In this document: positions 14,995 through 24,944 of the stretch, piece by piece | How the letters are laid out: every line of letters begins with the position of its first letter | How positions within the stretch are numbered: position 1 is the first letter of the stretch | Notes under the pieces: model-generated | Told to the model about the DNA's origin: nothing | The model's database searches: none | What the model saw: the letters and a program-made list of their open reading frames with translations, nothing else | Assembly: GCF_000333955.1 (NCBI RefSeq) | Contig: NZ_CAPS01000069.1 | Coordinates: 1 to 64,000, forward strand | DNA from: Rhodococcus sp. AW25M09 | Lineage (GTDB): Bacteria; Actinomycetota; Actinomycetes; Mycobacteriales; Mycobacteriaceae | Direction of reading: 5' to 3' | DNA length: 64,000 nt | Program-made: the position numbers and the translations under genes

Positions 14995-17900
14995 ATGCCG
15001 CGCTCGCTGGACCTGACCGACAACGACTGGGCCGACGGGCTCGACGACCGACTGCTGGCCGAGCTGGACACCTTGCGCGCGGAATACTTCGAGCACGTCG
15101 ACACCACCGCGGCCGGGGCGTCTGCGCATGCTCCCGACATCACGTCCTTCCGTCGGCATGTCCGGCTGGCCGCACAGCGCAGTCCGGAGACGGCGAACGT
15201 GGCCGTTCATCGACCGAGCGAAACGGGTCCGGCCGCCGATCAGGCCGCGGGAAGCTATCTGCAGATCGTCACCGACGATATGCCGCTCCTCGTCGAGTCC
15301 ATCATCTCGCTGCTCTCCCGAATCGGTATCGAGTACACCGATGTGGTTCACCCGATTCTGTCGGTCGGTCGCGACGCCGACGGCGTGCTGACGGGTCCGA
15401 GGACCGGCGGATCGGACGAATCATGGATTCACGTTCAGCTGCATCCCTCGACTACCGACGATGCCGCTGGACGTCTGCAGTCCGAGGCGAGTCGGGTCTT
15501 GGCCGACGTGCGTCAGGTCGTCGGCGACACCGATCGAATGCGTCGAGTACAGGCGGAGGTCGCCGATCGCCTCGACCAGTTCGCCCGGGGCACGAGCGAC
15601 CCGGACTCGGACAGTGCCCGTGAGCATCGCGACGCAGCTGCGCTGCTGCGTTGGTTGGGAGACGGCCACTACACGTTGCTCGGCTACCGGAGATACAGCA
15701 TCGACGGTATCGGCGGCGAGCAGAGGGTAACCGGTGAAAGATCGAGCAGCCTCGGGGTGTTGCGCGACTCGGGCCAGGCAGTGGACGGCTCGGAACCTGT
15801 CGGACAACGTGATCTGGTGGCCCTGACACAGGGATCGAGCCCGGCCACGGTGCACCGCGCCGTGTATCCGTACTTCGTGAGCGTGCTCGATGCCGCCGAC
15901 TCGGCCGAACACCGTTTCGTCGGGGTGTTCACCGTGACCGCGCTGCACGAGAACGTTCTCGACATTCCAGTGATCGAGCGGCGAGTACGGTCGGTGCTTG
16001 CGCGTGCCGGCCACGATCTCGGATCGTTCTCGGGCCAGGCAATGCTCGAAGTTCTGCAATCGATGCCGCGCTCGGAACTGTTCGCCACTTCGGCATCGTG
16101 GCTGTTCGAGACAGCGAGTGCCGTTCTGGCACTGGGCCGTCGGCGAAAGGTCAAGCTGTTCGTCCGGCCCGACGCGAGTGGCTCGTTCGTCTCCGCGCTG
16201 GTGTACCTGCCGCGGGACAGGTACACCACCCGTGTTCGGCTCGCCATCCAGGATCGACTGCTCGGCGAACTCGGCGGAACTTCGCTCGATTACACCGCCC
16301 GCGTGACGGAATCGGACCTGGCACTGTTGCACGTCACCGTGCGTCGTACGCCCGGGACCGCTGCAACGGAACTGTCGGACGAGGACATCGCTCGGATCGA
16401 GGCGTCTCTTACCGAGACCACCAGAACCTGGGAGGACTCGCTCGGCGACGCAGTCTCCCTCGATCGAGCGGTAGATCCTGTACGAATTCAGCGATACACC
16501 GATGCGTTTCCGGAGGCGTACAAGCAGGACTTCGGTCCGGCTCGAGCTGTCACCGACATCGCCCGCCTCGAAGCGCTCGACGACGAGTCGATCGATATGC
16601 AGCTCTACCGCAACGAGCAGTCCGCAGTGGGTAGCTGGCGTTTCTCGCTGTACATCGGCGGCGCGGGTGTCTCGTTGTCACAGGTGCTGCCCATCCTGCA
16701 GAGCCTCGGCGTCGAGGTCGACGACGAACGGCCGTACCCGGTGGTGCGACCCGACGGAATGTCTTGCTGGATCTACGATTTCGGGCTTTCTGCTTCGAGG
16801 GAGATGCTGAGCTCGGCCATCGACGGCGATATCGATGCCGAGCTGTCCGAGGCGGGCACCGCCGATCGTGAGAGCCGGGTGCAGCAGCGATTCACCGATG
16901 CATTCGCGGCAGTGTGGAGCGGGCAGGCCGAGGCAGACCGATTCAACGAACTGGTGATGCGTGCCGGACTCCACTGGCGGCAAGCCGTGGTCTTGCGTGC
17001 GTACGCAAAGTACTTGCGCCAAGCTGGTTTTCCCTACAGTCAGTTCAACATCGAGGGTGTGCTGCTCACACATCCGCGTACTGCTCGGCTACTCGTCGGG
17101 CTTTTCGAGGCGCAGTTCGATCCCGAGGCGAGTTCCGAGGAGAACGCGCACGCGATCGGCACCGAGCTGGATGAGCTGATCGACCAGGTCGTCAGCCTCG
17201 ACGCGGACCGCACTCTGCGCAGCATCTTCGAGCTGATCCGTGCGACGCTGCGTACCAACTTTTTCGTACTGGGACCTGACGGCGAGCGTCGCGAATACCT
17301 CTCGCTCAAGTTCGATCCGCAGTCGATCGCCGAATTGCCCAAACCGAAGCCGAAATTCGAGATCTTCGTGTACTCGCCCCGCGTGGAGGGCGTGCACCTG
17401 CGATTCGGTGCCGTGGCCCGCGGCGGACTGCGTTGGTCGGATCGCCGCGAGGATTTCCGCACCGAGATTCTCGGTCTCGCGAAAGCTCAGATGGTCAAGA
17501 ACTCCGTCATCGTTCCGGTCGGAGCCAAGGGCGGATTCGTCGTCAAACGACCGCCGGTGGCTACCGGTGACGCCGATCGAGATCGCCAGGCATTCGCAGA
17601 GGAGGGCAAGGCCTGCTACCGGCTGTTCATCGCCGGACTGCTCGACATCACCGACAATCTCGATCGCGCGACCGGATCGGTATCGGTACCGGCGGGTGTC
17701 GTGCGCCGCGATGGAGACGACACCTACCTGGTGGTCGCTGCCGACAAGGGCACCGCGACATTTTCCGACATGGCCAACGATGTCGCCGCGCAGTACGGGT
17801 TCTGGCTCGGCGACGCCTTTGCCTCCGGCGGCTCGGCGGGCTACGACCACAAAGCCATGGGTATCACGGCCAAGGGTGCGTGGGAAAGCGTCAAGCGTCA

Positions 17901-19833
17901 CTTTCGCGAGATCGGAATCGACACGCAGAGTGAAGATTTCACAGTAGTCGGTGTCGGAGACATGAGCGGCGACGTCTTCGGCAACGGCATGCTGTTGAGC
18001 CGGCACATTCGTCTGCTCGCGGCGTTCGATCACCGGCACATCTTTCTCGATCCCGACCCGGAGCGAGAATCCTCGTTCGCCGAGCGCGAGCGGCTGTTCG
18101 CACTGCCTCGGTCGTCGTGGGCGGACTACGACACCTCGCTCATCAGCGCGGGTGGCGGAGTGTGGGAGCGGACGCGCAAGTCGGTTCCGATCAGCGCGGC
18201 AGCACGGGCGGCGCTCGGGTTGGCGGACTCGGTGGAGGCGTTGTCTCCCCCCGAGCTGGTGAACGCTATCTTGAAGGCTCCAGCCGATCTGCTGTGGAAC
18301 GGCGGAATCGGCACCTATATCAAGGCATCGACCGAGTCCAACGCCGAGGTCGGAGACAAGGCCAATGACGCGGTAAGGGTCGACGGCGGCGCGGTGCGCG
18401 CCGCGGTGGTGGGGGAGGGCGGCAACCTCGGTGCCACCGCACTGGGCCGTATCGAATACGCCACGGCCGGCGGCAAGATCAACACCGATGCCATCGACAA
18501 CTCGGCGGGTGTGGACTGCTCCGACCACGAGGTCAACATCAAGATCCTGCTGGAAACGGCCATCACCAACGGCAACCTTGCACGCGAGGATCGAGACGAG
18601 CTGCTGGCGTCGATGACCGACGAGGTCGGTCGACTAGTGTTGTGGGACAACATCATGCAGAACGAGCTGCTCGGTACGTCCAGATTCGATGCGCCCAGTC
18701 TCGTCACCGTGCACAGTCGGGTGATCGAGGATCTGGAAGTGCGGCGAGGGCTCGACCGCGAACTCGAAGCCCTGCCGACCGAGGCAGATCTGCGACGACG
18801 CAAGCAGGACGGCCGAGGGCTGACCTCGCCGGAGCTGGCCACGTTGATGGCCCATGTGAAGCTGGCGTTGGAGGCGGAATTGTTGGGCAGTGAGCTTCCC
18901 GACAGTGATGTCTTCGCCCCGCGGTTGCCCAAGTACTTCCCCGAGCCACTACGAGAGCCGTACAAAGATGCGATCACCGCGCACCCGCTGCGGCGTCAAC
19001 TGGTGGCCACCACGCTGGCGAACGAGGCCATCGACTGCGGCGGAATCACGTTCCCTTATCGACTGACCGAGGATTCGGGTGCCGCGGGCACCGATGCCAT
19101 TCGTGTGTTCGCCGCTGCCACCGAGATATTCGGACTCGACGAAGTGTGGAATTCCATCAGAGCTGCGGATGTGTCCACTGCAGTGTCGGCCGAGTTGCTA
19201 CTCGAATCGCGTCGGATGCTGGACCGCGTGTCGCGGTGGCTGCTCGCCAACCGGCCGCAGCCTTTGGCCGTCGGCGCAGAGATCAGCCGATACGCCGAGC
19301 AGGTGCGCGCGCTGCAACCGTCGGTGTCCACGTGGATCTCCGGGCATCAGGCCACCGATCTGGACACCCGATCGGCCGCCGCCATCGAACGGGGCGCACC
19401 GGTTGCGCTGGCCCGGCGCATCTATGGACTGCTCGACGTCTACTGCCTGCTCGACATCATCGATATCGCCGACATCGTCGATCGTGACGGTGCCGAGGTC
19501 GCCGAGCTCTATTTCGCTCTCGACGCGCATATCGGAATCGATTGGCTGCTCAGTGCGGTCTCGAAACTGGCCCGAGGAGACCGGTGGCATTCGTTGGCGC
19601 GCTTGGCTCTTCGCGACGACCTGTACTCCTCGCTGCGGGGAATCACGCAGGCCGTGTTGGCCGGCGGCGAACCGGACGAGTCGGTGGCGGAAAAGATCGC
19701 GGAATGGGAATCGACGAATTCCTCCCGCCTGGCCAGGGCGCGCGCCGCATTGACCGAGATCGCCGAGACAGGAAGTCTGGACTTGGCAACGTTGTCGGTT
19801 GCCGCCCGCCAGGTTCGCAACATGGTTCCCTGA
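14995..19833 (+). CDS. gdh: NAD-specific glutamate dehydrogenase, large (about 180 kDa) type
   Basis: The 1612-residue enzyme belongs to the large NAD-dependent glutamate dehydrogenases (GDH-180), which oxidise glutamate to 2-oxoglutarate and ammonium. The N-terminal ACT-like regulatory part spans roughly residues 1-700; the catalytic core begins near residue 790, with the substrate-binding and catalytic lysine block ARGGLRWSDRREDFRTE and KNSVIVPVGAKGGFVVKR, and the nucleotide-binding part VGVGDMSGDVFGNGMLLS. The long C-terminal domain is intact. I place the start at ATG 14995 (MPRSLDLTD) because the frame further left is a different-frame shadow of the thioesterase gene. Known relatives in mycobacteria (Rv2476c) are regulated by the FHA protein GarA. 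It controls carbon and nitrogen balance. Confidence 0.95.
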   Translation: MPRSLDLTDNDWADGLDDRLLAELDTLRAEYFEHVDTTAAGASAHAPDITSFRRHVRLAAQRSPETANVAVHRPSETGPAADQAAGSYLQIVTDDMPLLVESIISLLSRIGIEYTDVVHPILSVGRDADGVLTGPRTGGSDESWIHVQLHPSTTDDAAGRLQSEASRVLADVRQVVGDTDRMRRVQAEVADRLDQFARGTSDPDSDSAREHRDAAALLRWLGDGHYTLLGYRRYSIDGIGGEQRVTGERSSSLGVLRDSGQAVDGSEPVGQRDLVALTQGSSPATVHRAVYPYFVSVLDAADSAEHRFVGVFTVTALHENVLDIPVIERRVRSVLARAGHDLGSFSGQAMLEVLQSMPRSELFATSASWLFETASAVLALGRRRKVKLFVRPDASGSFVSALVYLPRDRYTTRVRLAIQDRLLGELGGTSLDYTARVTESDLALLHVTVRRTPGTAATELSDEDIARIEASLTETTRTWEDSLGDAVSLDRAVDPVRIQRYTDAFPEAYKQDFGPARAVTDIARLEALDDESIDMQLYRNEQSAVGSWRFSLYIGGAGVSLSQVLPILQSLGVEVDDERPYPVVRPDGMSCWIYDFGLSASREMLSSAIDGDIDAELSEAGTADRESRVQQRFTDAFAAVWSGQAEADRFNELVMRAGLHWRQAVVLRAYAKYLRQAGFPYSQFNIEGVLLTHPRTARLLVGLFEAQFDPEASSEENAHAIGTELDELIDQVVSLDADRTLRSIFELIRATLRTNFFVLGPDGERREYLSLKFDPQSIAELPKPKPKFEIFVYSPRVEGVHLRFGAVARGGLRWSDRREDFRTEILGLAKAQMVKNSVIVPVGAKGGFVVKRPPVATGDADRDRQAFAEEGKACYRLFIAGLLDITDNLDRATGSVSVPAGVVRRDGDDTYLVVAADKGTATFSDMANDVAAQYGFWLGDAFASGGSAGYDHKAMGITAKGAWESVKRHFREIGIDTQSEDFTVVGVGDMSGDVFGNGMLLSRHIRLLAAFDHRHIFLDPDPERESSFAERERLFALPRSSWADYDTSLISAGGGVWERTRKSVPISAAARAALGLADSVEALSPPELVNAILKAPADLLWNGGIGTYIKASTESNAEVGDKANDAVRVDGGAVRAAVVGEGGNLGATALGRIEYATAGGKINTDAIDNSAGVDCSDHEVNIKILLETAITNGNLAREDRDELLASMTDEVGRLVLWDNIMQNELLGTSRFDAPSLVTVHSRVIEDLEVRRGLDRELEALPTEADLRRRKQDGRGLTSPELATLMAHVKLALEAELLGSELPDSDVFAPRLPKYFPEPLREPYKDAITAHPLRRQLVATTLANEAIDCGGITFPYRLTEDSGAAGTDAIRVFAAATEIFGLDEVWNSIRAADVSTAVSAELLLESRRMLDRVSRWLLANRPQPLAVGAEISRYAEQVRALQPSVSTWISGHQATDLDTRSAAAIERGAPVALARRIYGLLDVYCLLDIIDIADIVDRDGAEVAELYFALDAHIGIDWLLSAVSKLARGDRWHSLARLALRDDLYSSLRGITQAVLAGGEPDESVAEKIAEWESTNSSRLARARAALTEIAETGSLDLATLSVAARQVRNMVP

Positions 19834-19884
19834 ACCCGCGTCAACGGACTTGGCAACATTCGATCGAGAAAAGGAAACGACTGC

Positions 19885-20349
19885 GTGAGTGTGCCCGACG
19901 ACCATCTGTCCGACCATCGTGTGGAATCCGACCCCGTCGGTTTCCACGCCGCCGTCGATGTGCGGTGGTCGGATATGGACGTGTATCAGCACATCAACCA
20001 TGCGCGGATGGTGACTCTTCTCGAAGAGGCTCGCATTCCGTGGCTGTTGGTGGACGGTAGGCCGACGGCAAATCTGCGCCACGGAGCCGTGATCGTGGAT
20101 CTGCATGTGAAGTATCGAGGTCAGCTTCGGCACGAGGACGGACCGCTCGATGTCTTCATGTGGATCGACACCGTACGTGCAGTCGACTTCGTGGTCGGGT
20201 ACGAGGTGCGGGCCCGCGGTGCAGCATTGGACACGCCTGCGGCCGTCGTGGCCTCGACGCAGATCGCGGCGTTCGACATAGATGCACAGCGGCTGCGCCG
20301 GCTCACCCGGGAAGAGCGTGAGTTTCTCGTGAGTTGGCAGCGTGTTTGA
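19885..20349 (+). CDS. Acyl-CoA thioesterase (hotdog fold), Rv2475c-like
   Basis: The 154-residue protein starts at GTG 19885 after AAAAGGAAA. The motif RWSDMDVYQHINHARMV (residues 27-43) carries the conserved Asp and HINH of the 4HBT thioesterase family. It follows gdh by 51 bases and its 3' end overlaps the next gene by eight bases, so these three genes likely form one operon, in the same order as in mycobacteria. It is a second thioesterase near gdh, distinct from the repeat-containing one at 14375, and has no insert. Confidence 0.88.
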   Translation: MSVPDDHLSDHRVESDPVGFHAAVDVRWSDMDVYQHINHARMVTLLEEARIPWLLVDGRPTANLRHGAVIVDLHVKYRGQLRHEDGPLDVFMWIDTVRAVDFVVGYEVRARGAALDTPAAVVASTQIAAFDIDAQRLRRLTREEREFLVSWQRV

Positions 20350-21031
20350 GCGTGTGTTGACCGTTCCCGATGTGGTCGAGCGAGAGAATCTGGCGACGTT
20401 CTGCAGCCGGGCGTTGCGCTTGGACGACGCTGCGGTGATCCGAATGCGTGCTCGCGCGGGCGGCGGTGTGTCCTGTTGGGCCACTACCGGTTTCGATGCC
20501 CTGGCGGCGCGAGTGGTCACCGGAACCGTTGTTCCCGATGACACGTGCGCGGGGGCGGACGTACTGGCTGCGGCAGTGCAGCACGCGCACGACGGTGTGA
20601 TCGACCCGGGATTCTCGATGGATTCTGCCTGGCGCGGCGCACTGCCACCGGACGGGGGATTCGAGCACCTCGATGACGTGCCTGCCCGAGTACTGGTCGG
20701 ACTTGCGCAGCGCGGCGCGGCACTTGCGAAGGAACATGGCAGCAGTCATGGCCCGCCGAGTTCGTTGCTCGAGCAGGAAGTGTTGCACGTCGCCGGTGAA
20801 GCAGGCGAGGTGCCCATCTCCATGCGAACCGTATTTGCCTTGACGGCAATGGGATTCGTGCCGCACAGCGGTAGTGACCCCATGACGATCGACGTCGATC
20901 CCGATCGGATCGCAGCCGACGAAGTCGTGCGGGTGCGCGTATCGGCGGTGTGGTTGCGCCTCGACGCCCGCTACGGCTCGGTGTTCGTTCGCCGCGCGGG
21001 TAACCCGCTGTCGCTGACGGTGGAGCGTTAG
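20342..21031 (+). CDS. Conserved actinobacterial protein of unknown function (Rv2474c-like)
   Basis: The 229-residue product starts at GTG 20342 within the end of the thioesterase gene, so it is translationally coupled to it. It has no membrane helix or catalytic motif I recognise; the N-terminus (VVERENLATFCSRALRLD) looks helical and the centre is rich in G and A. Position, length and neighbours match the hypothetical gene Rv2474c of mycobacteria. Its constant linkage to a thioesterase and gdh suggests a role linked to the same pathway, but no function can be given. It ends convergent with aglA, overlapping it by four bases. Confidence 0.75.
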   Translation: MFERVLTVPDVVERENLATFCSRALRLDDAAVIRMRARAGGGVSCWATTGFDALAARVVTGTVVPDDTCAGADVLAAAVQHAHDGVIDPGFSMDSAWRGALPPDGGFEHLDDVPARVLVGLAQRGAALAKEHGSSHGPPSSLLEQEVLHVAGEAGEVPISMRTVFALTAMGFVPHSGSDPMTIDVDPDRIAADEVVRVRVSAVWLRLDARYGSVFVRRAGNPLSLTVER

Positions 21032-22611
21032 ACGAGCCACGCCGCAGCGTTGGCAGCAAGCCTTCCGTTCACCAGAGGGGCACTGGCCAACAGCACTTCA
21101 CCGGGAGGGAGCGGGATCGGTTCGTCCGACGCATTCAACGCGCAGATGAGACCTCCGGGTCGACGAAACGCGAGGCAGCCGGGAGGTGCTCCGTACCAAT
21201 CGATTCCGACACCGGTGAATTCCGGACGTAGAGCCCGCAGTTCGAAAGCTGTGCGGTACAGGCTCAGCATCGAATCGACATCTTCGAGTTGCGCTTCGGC
21301 AGTATGCCCGTCCCACTCCGACGGCATCGGCAACCACGTGTCGGCGGCGGAGGAGAACCCGAACGGCGGCGTGTGACCCTCCCACGGCATCGGAACTCGG
21401 CAGCCGTCGCGACCTCGCTCGGCGTGCCCGGATCGCTCCCATACAGGATCCTGCAGCGCACTCTCGGGCAGCTGCACGTTGGGTAACCCCAGCTCGGCCC
21501 CGTTGTACACGAAGATGGTTCCGGGAAGAGCCAATTCGACGAGGATCATCGCGCGGGCGCGGGCATGGCCTGCAACCCCGCCGCCGTACCTGGTGACCTC
21601 GCGCTCGACGTCGTGATTCGACAACGTCCACGTGGGAGTACCGTCGACGAGTTCGACGGCAGCGAGTGAGTTCGAGATGGCGTCGCGGATGGTTTCGGCG
21701 TCGAAATCGACGCTGGCCAAACGGAAGTTGAAGCCCAGGTGCAATTCGTCGGGCCTGATGTACTCGGAGAACCGAATGTTGTCCTGAACCCAGATCTCGC
21801 CGACGGTGACCGTTCCGGGGAATTCGTCCATGACGGCTCTGATGCGTCGATGCAGGTCATGGACGTGGGGATTGTTGAACCGTGGATCGTCGTCGTCGTT
21901 CTTCATCAACGCATTGAGCTCGAGACTCATGTCGGCCAGCTCCGCCGGTTTGGCCATGCCATGGGCCACGTCGAGCCGGAATCCGTCGACGCCGCGGGAG
22001 AGCCAGAATCTCAGCGTGCGCGCGAAGTCGTCGAACACCTCGGGGTTGTCCCAGTTCAGATCCGGTTGCTCGGGCGCGAAGATGTGTAGGTACCACTGCC
22101 CGGGCGTGCCGTCGGGCTCGGTGATGCGGGTCCAGGCCGGGCCGCCGAAAATGCTGGGCCAATTGTTCGGTGGCTGCGATCCGTCGTCGCCGCGTCCGTC
22201 GCGAAAAATATATCGGGCGCGCTCGGCCCCGGCGGGTGGTGCGGTCAGGGCAGACCGAAACCACGGGTGCTCGACGCTGGTGTGATTGGGTACCAGATCC
22301 ATCGTGACCTTGATGTCTCGCGCATGAGCTTCGTCGACCAGCGCGTCGAATATCTCGAGGCTTCCGAACATGGGGTCGATGTCGCGAGGATCGGACACGT
22401 CGTACCCGTGATCGGCCATGGGTGACCGAGTGATCGGGCCGATCCAGACCGCGTCGATACCCAGCAGCTCGAGATATCCGAGTTTGTCTCGAATGCCGTC
22501 GAGGTCACCGATACCGTCACCGTTGGAGTCCGCGAACGACCGGGGATAGATCTGATAGAAGACGGCGTTCTGCCACCACAACAACTCGGAGCTCTCGATC
22601 GGATCGGTCAC
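21028..22611 (-). CDS. aglA: Alpha-glucosidase, GH13 family
   Basis: The roughly 527-residue protein is a glycoside hydrolase family 13 alpha-glucosidase acting on maltose-like or isomaltose-like sugars in the cytosol. The N-terminus WWQNAVFYQIYPRSFADSNG and the catalytic set are present: DGFRLDVAHGM (nucleophile Asp), VGEIWV (acid/base Glu), and LSNHDVE (third Asp). The start is uncertain: GTG 22611 gives VTDPIESSELLWWQ, and TTG 22629 adds six residues; neither has a clear ribosome site. The gene is convergent with the Rv2474c-like gene and divergent from the cupin gene. No sugar transporter is adjacent. Confidence 0.92.
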   Translation of the reverse strand: MTDPIESSELLWWQNAVFYQIYPRSFADSNGDGIGDLDGIRDKLGYLELLGIDAVWIGPITRSPMADHGYDVSDPRDIDPMFGSLEIFDALVDEAHARDIKVTMDLVPNHTSVEHPWFRSALTAPPAGAERARYIFRDGRGDDGSQPPNNWPSIFGGPAWTRITEPDGTPGQWYLHIFAPEQPDLNWDNPEVFDDFARTLRFWLSRGVDGFRLDVAHGMAKPAELADMSLELNALMKNDDDDPRFNNPHVHDLHRRIRAVMDEFPGTVTVGEIWVQDNIRFSEYIRPDELHLGFNFRLASVDFDAETIRDAISNSLAAVELVDGTPTWTLSNHDVEREVTRYGGGVAGHARARAMILVELALPGTIFVYNGAELGLPNVQLPESALQDPVWERSGHAERGRDGCRVPMPWEGHTPPFGFSSAADTWLPMPSEWDGHTAEAQLEDVDSMLSLYRTAFELRALRPEFTGVGIDWYGAPPGCLAFRRPGGLICALNASDEPIPLPPGEVLLASAPLVNGRLAANAAAWLV

Positions 22612-22822
22612 AAGTGGCAATAGTGCCAAACGAACGGCTGCGGAACGATTCAGGGGCGCTGAGGCTCATGGGTCTGCGGCGCTACCGGTCGATGCCGAGT
22701 AAAGAATTGTTCTCATTCACATGACCGACACGTGCCTGTTCCTTTGGAAAGTGTTGTATGTTCTGCTTCTGTTACCAGCTGCGGCATGTGCCGCGCCCGA
22801 GGGTGAGGACTCGACGGAAGCC

Positions 22823-23293
22823 ATGACCACTTCTCCCATCGAAGCCGTTCGGCTCGGCGATATCGCGCTCGACGACAGCCCCATCGAGCCGGCGTGGATC
22901 CTCGAAGGCAACCCCCAGGCGCGCGTCGCCGAGTGGTCGAAGAGCATCGACGGCACCACCACCACCAATGTCTGGGACTGCACTGCCGGACGCTTCCGCT
23001 GGTACTTCTCGGTGGACGAGATCGTGCACATCATGGACGGCTCGGTGACCGTCTCCAGCGACGACCACGCGCCGCACACGCTGGTTGCAGGCGACGCTGC
23101 ACTGTTCCGTGCAGGCACCTGGTCGGAGTGGCACGTGGAGAACTATGTGCGCAAGCACGCCATTCTGCGCCAGCACCTGCCAGGGCCGCTGTCCTTCGCT
23201 CTCAAGGTCGCCGGGTCGCTCCGCAGCCGCAGCCGCATCGGCAAGCTCAAGACCGGCGGCGCACAGAGCCCGCAGCGCGCCGGGTCGCTGTAG
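22823..23293 (+). CDS. Cupin-domain protein (COG3450/DUF861 type)
   Basis: With the start at ATG 22823 the protein has 156 residues, and the cupin barrel is at about 50-130: TTNVWDCTAGRFRWYFSVDEIVHIMDGSVTV and GDAALFRAGTWSEWHV. It is a small single-domain cupin of unknown substrate, probably metal-binding and cytosolic. A longer frame from ATG 22721 would add MTDTCLFLWKVLYVLLLLPA with a lipoprotein-like AAAC box; this could in principle make a lipoprotein, but the family is normally cytosolic and the helix has little positive charge before it. The gap 22612-22822 holds the divergent aglA/cupin promoter region with no other gene seen. Confidence 0.78.
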   Translation: MTTSPIEAVRLGDIALDDSPIEPAWILEGNPQARVAEWSKSIDGTTTTNVWDCTAGRFRWYFSVDEIVHIMDGSVTVSSDDHAPHTLVAGDAALFRAGTWSEWHVENYVRKHAILRQHLPGPLSFALKVAGSLRSRSRIGKLKTGGAQSPQRAGSL

Positions 23294-23305
23294 CTTCTCG
23301 GCTGC

Positions 23306-23701
23306 TCAGACAGCCGAGTTCATCATCGAGTTCGCGGCCATCTCCATGTACTCGGTGAGCTGCGCACGGTGTGCCGAGTCCAGTACCGACGCGTCGATCG
23401 ATCCGATTGCGATGTGCATGCATCGAAGCCATGCGTCTCTTTCCATCGGGCCGATCCGAAAAGGATTGTGACGCATCCTCAACCGCGGATGACCCCGTTC
23501 GTCCGAATACGTCCGGGGACCACCCCAGTACTGCTCGAGGAACATCCGCATCCGCCGTTCGGCCGGTCCGAGATCCTCCTCGGGGTACAGCGGACGCACA
23601 ATCTCGTCCTTGGCGACTTCCTCGTAGAACTTCGCTGTGAGTGACCGGAACGTATCGGCACCGCCGACCGCGTCGTAGAAGGTCTGCTGCGGTTCGGTCA
23701 T
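23306..23701 (-). CDS. glbO: Truncated haemoglobin, group II (trHbO)
   Basis: The 131-residue globin begins [18 protein letters not shown] at ATG 23701. It has the group II features: [45 protein letters not shown] with the proximal histidine in RMRH, and a C-terminal helix. It binds haem and oxygen, and is linked to terminal oxidase function and to nitric oxide and peroxide handling in mycobacteria (GlbO). It sits next to aglA as in M. tuberculosis. A longer frame to 23752 lacks family support. It is transcribed away from MscS, in the same direction, 63 bases downstream of it. Confidence 0.93.
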   Translation of the reverse strand: MTEPQQTFYDAVGGADTFRSLTAKFYEEVAKDEIVRPLYPEEDLGPAERRMRMFLEQYWGGPRTYSDERGHPRLRMRHNPFRIGPMERDAWLRCMHIAIGSIDASVLDSAHRAQLTEYMEMAANSMMNSAV

Positions 23702-23763
23702 CACACTCTTTCTTCTGGGTCTGCGGCTCGCTCTGATCGGCGTCGCTCGCAATCATCGTCTCT

Positions 23764-24741
23764 TCAGTTGTCTTGGTCCGCCGCGACCCCTCTCGGGCGT
23801 CCCAATGCATACGGTGCCTTGATGCCGGCGTCGTCGAATGCTTCGAGGATGTCCTTGTGGAGGCGGCGCTGTACGGCCCATTGGCGTCCGGGGCGCGTTT
23901 TGATCGTGATTCGGATGGTGACGGTGTCCGAGCTGACTGCGTTGACTCCGAGCATCTGGGGCGGTTCGAGGATGTCGCTGTCGAAGTCGCCGGACTTCAC
24001 CAACGACAGCGCGGTGCGATCGGCCACCGCGCAGGCCTCCTCGATGTTCGCGGTGTGCGAGACGGGCAGATCCAGAACGGCGACTGCGAAGCCCTGGCTC
24101 ATGTTGCCCACCCTGAGCACTTCGCCGTTGCGGCAGTACCAGACGGTGCCGGGGATATCTCTGATCGTCGTGACCCGCAAACCGACGCTCTCGACGGTGC
24201 CGGTGGCCTCACCGAGGTCGACGACGTCGCCGACGCCGTATTGATCCTCGAGCAGCATGAAGATGCCGGACAGGAAATCTCGAACCAGGTTCTGCGCACC
24301 GAATCCGAGTGCCACACCCACGATTCCCGCCGATGCGATGAACGGTGCCACGTTGATGCCGACCACATCGAGAACCGAGAGGACGAACCAGGCGAGAATC
24401 ATGACCGAGACGGCCGACTTGAGTACCGACCCGATCGTGTTCGCCCGTTGTTTGCGACGTTCGTTGAGAATGGCACCTTGCACGGTGCTCGAAGACCGGT
24501 CGCGCAGCGGACGGAGCAACATCGGGGACTTGCCGACCTCGTTGCGGGTGAAGCGGGCGATCATCCTGTGCAGGACGAGGCGCAGCACGATGGCGAGGGC
24601 CAGATAGCCGAGAATCTGCAGCGGACGATCGACCAACCAGTCGCGTCCGGTGTCCGTCAGCTCGAACGCTCGGGTGTCGAGGTCTCGAAGCAAAGACAGA
24701 TCGGGAAGGGGCGATGCGGACAGAAAGGTTGATGCAGACAC
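23764..24741 (-). CDS. MscS-family mechanosensitive channel
   Basis: The 325-residue membrane protein has an N-terminal helix around LQILGYLALAIVLRLVLHR, a second at AVSVMILAWFVLSVLDVVG, and the pore helix with the MscS signature NVAPFIASAGIVGVALGFGAQNLVRDFLSG, followed by the beta domain (VGDVVDLGEATGTVESVGLR) and the cytosolic vestibule. It releases solutes at hypo-osmotic shock. The start is GTG 24741, with a probable leaderless promoter. It is an insertion relative to the mycobacterial gene order recalled for this region. Confidence 0.92.
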   Translation of the reverse strand: MSASTFLSASPLPDLSLLRDLDTRAFELTDTGRDWLVDRPLQILGYLALAIVLRLVLHRMIARFTRNEVGKSPMLLRPLRDRSSSTVQGAILNERRKQRANTIGSVLKSAVSVMILAWFVLSVLDVVGINVAPFIASAGIVGVALGFGAQNLVRDFLSGIFMLLEDQYGVGDVVDLGEATGTVESVGLRVTTIRDIPGTVWYCRNGEVLRVGNMSQGFAVAVLDLPVSHTANIEEACAVADRTALSLVKSGDFDSDILEPPQMLGVNAVSSDTVTIRITIKTRPGRQWAVQRRLHKDILEAFDDAGIKAPYALGRPRGVAADQDN

Positions 24742-24747
24742 CCGAAG

Positions 24748-24753
24748 AGTCTA
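24748..24753 (-). promoter_or_regulatory. -10 box of a probable leaderless mscS promoter
   Basis: On the minus strand TAGACT ends six bases before GTG 24741, with no ribosome site in between. Confidence 0.5.
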
Positions 24754-24944
24754 CGGAGACGCAGAATTCTTGCCAGTCCCGCAGCGCAGGTGGCCACCTG
24801 TGGGCGCGAAGACGCGCAATGTTCACCGATCGGCAACAGAGAATGCCCGGAAAAAGGCTGTGCGCGGGCGGTGTATTCGTGTTCCACTGTGACTCGTGTT
24901 CCACGCAAGCCATGCGCGGGCGCCGACTGCTTCTGGAGTAACGC

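Noticed and set aside
22636-22660. GGCTGCGGAACGATTC resembles the middle of the 42-bp repeat
   Set aside because: Only about 12 bases match, without the flanking parts of the unit, so chance similarity is likely.
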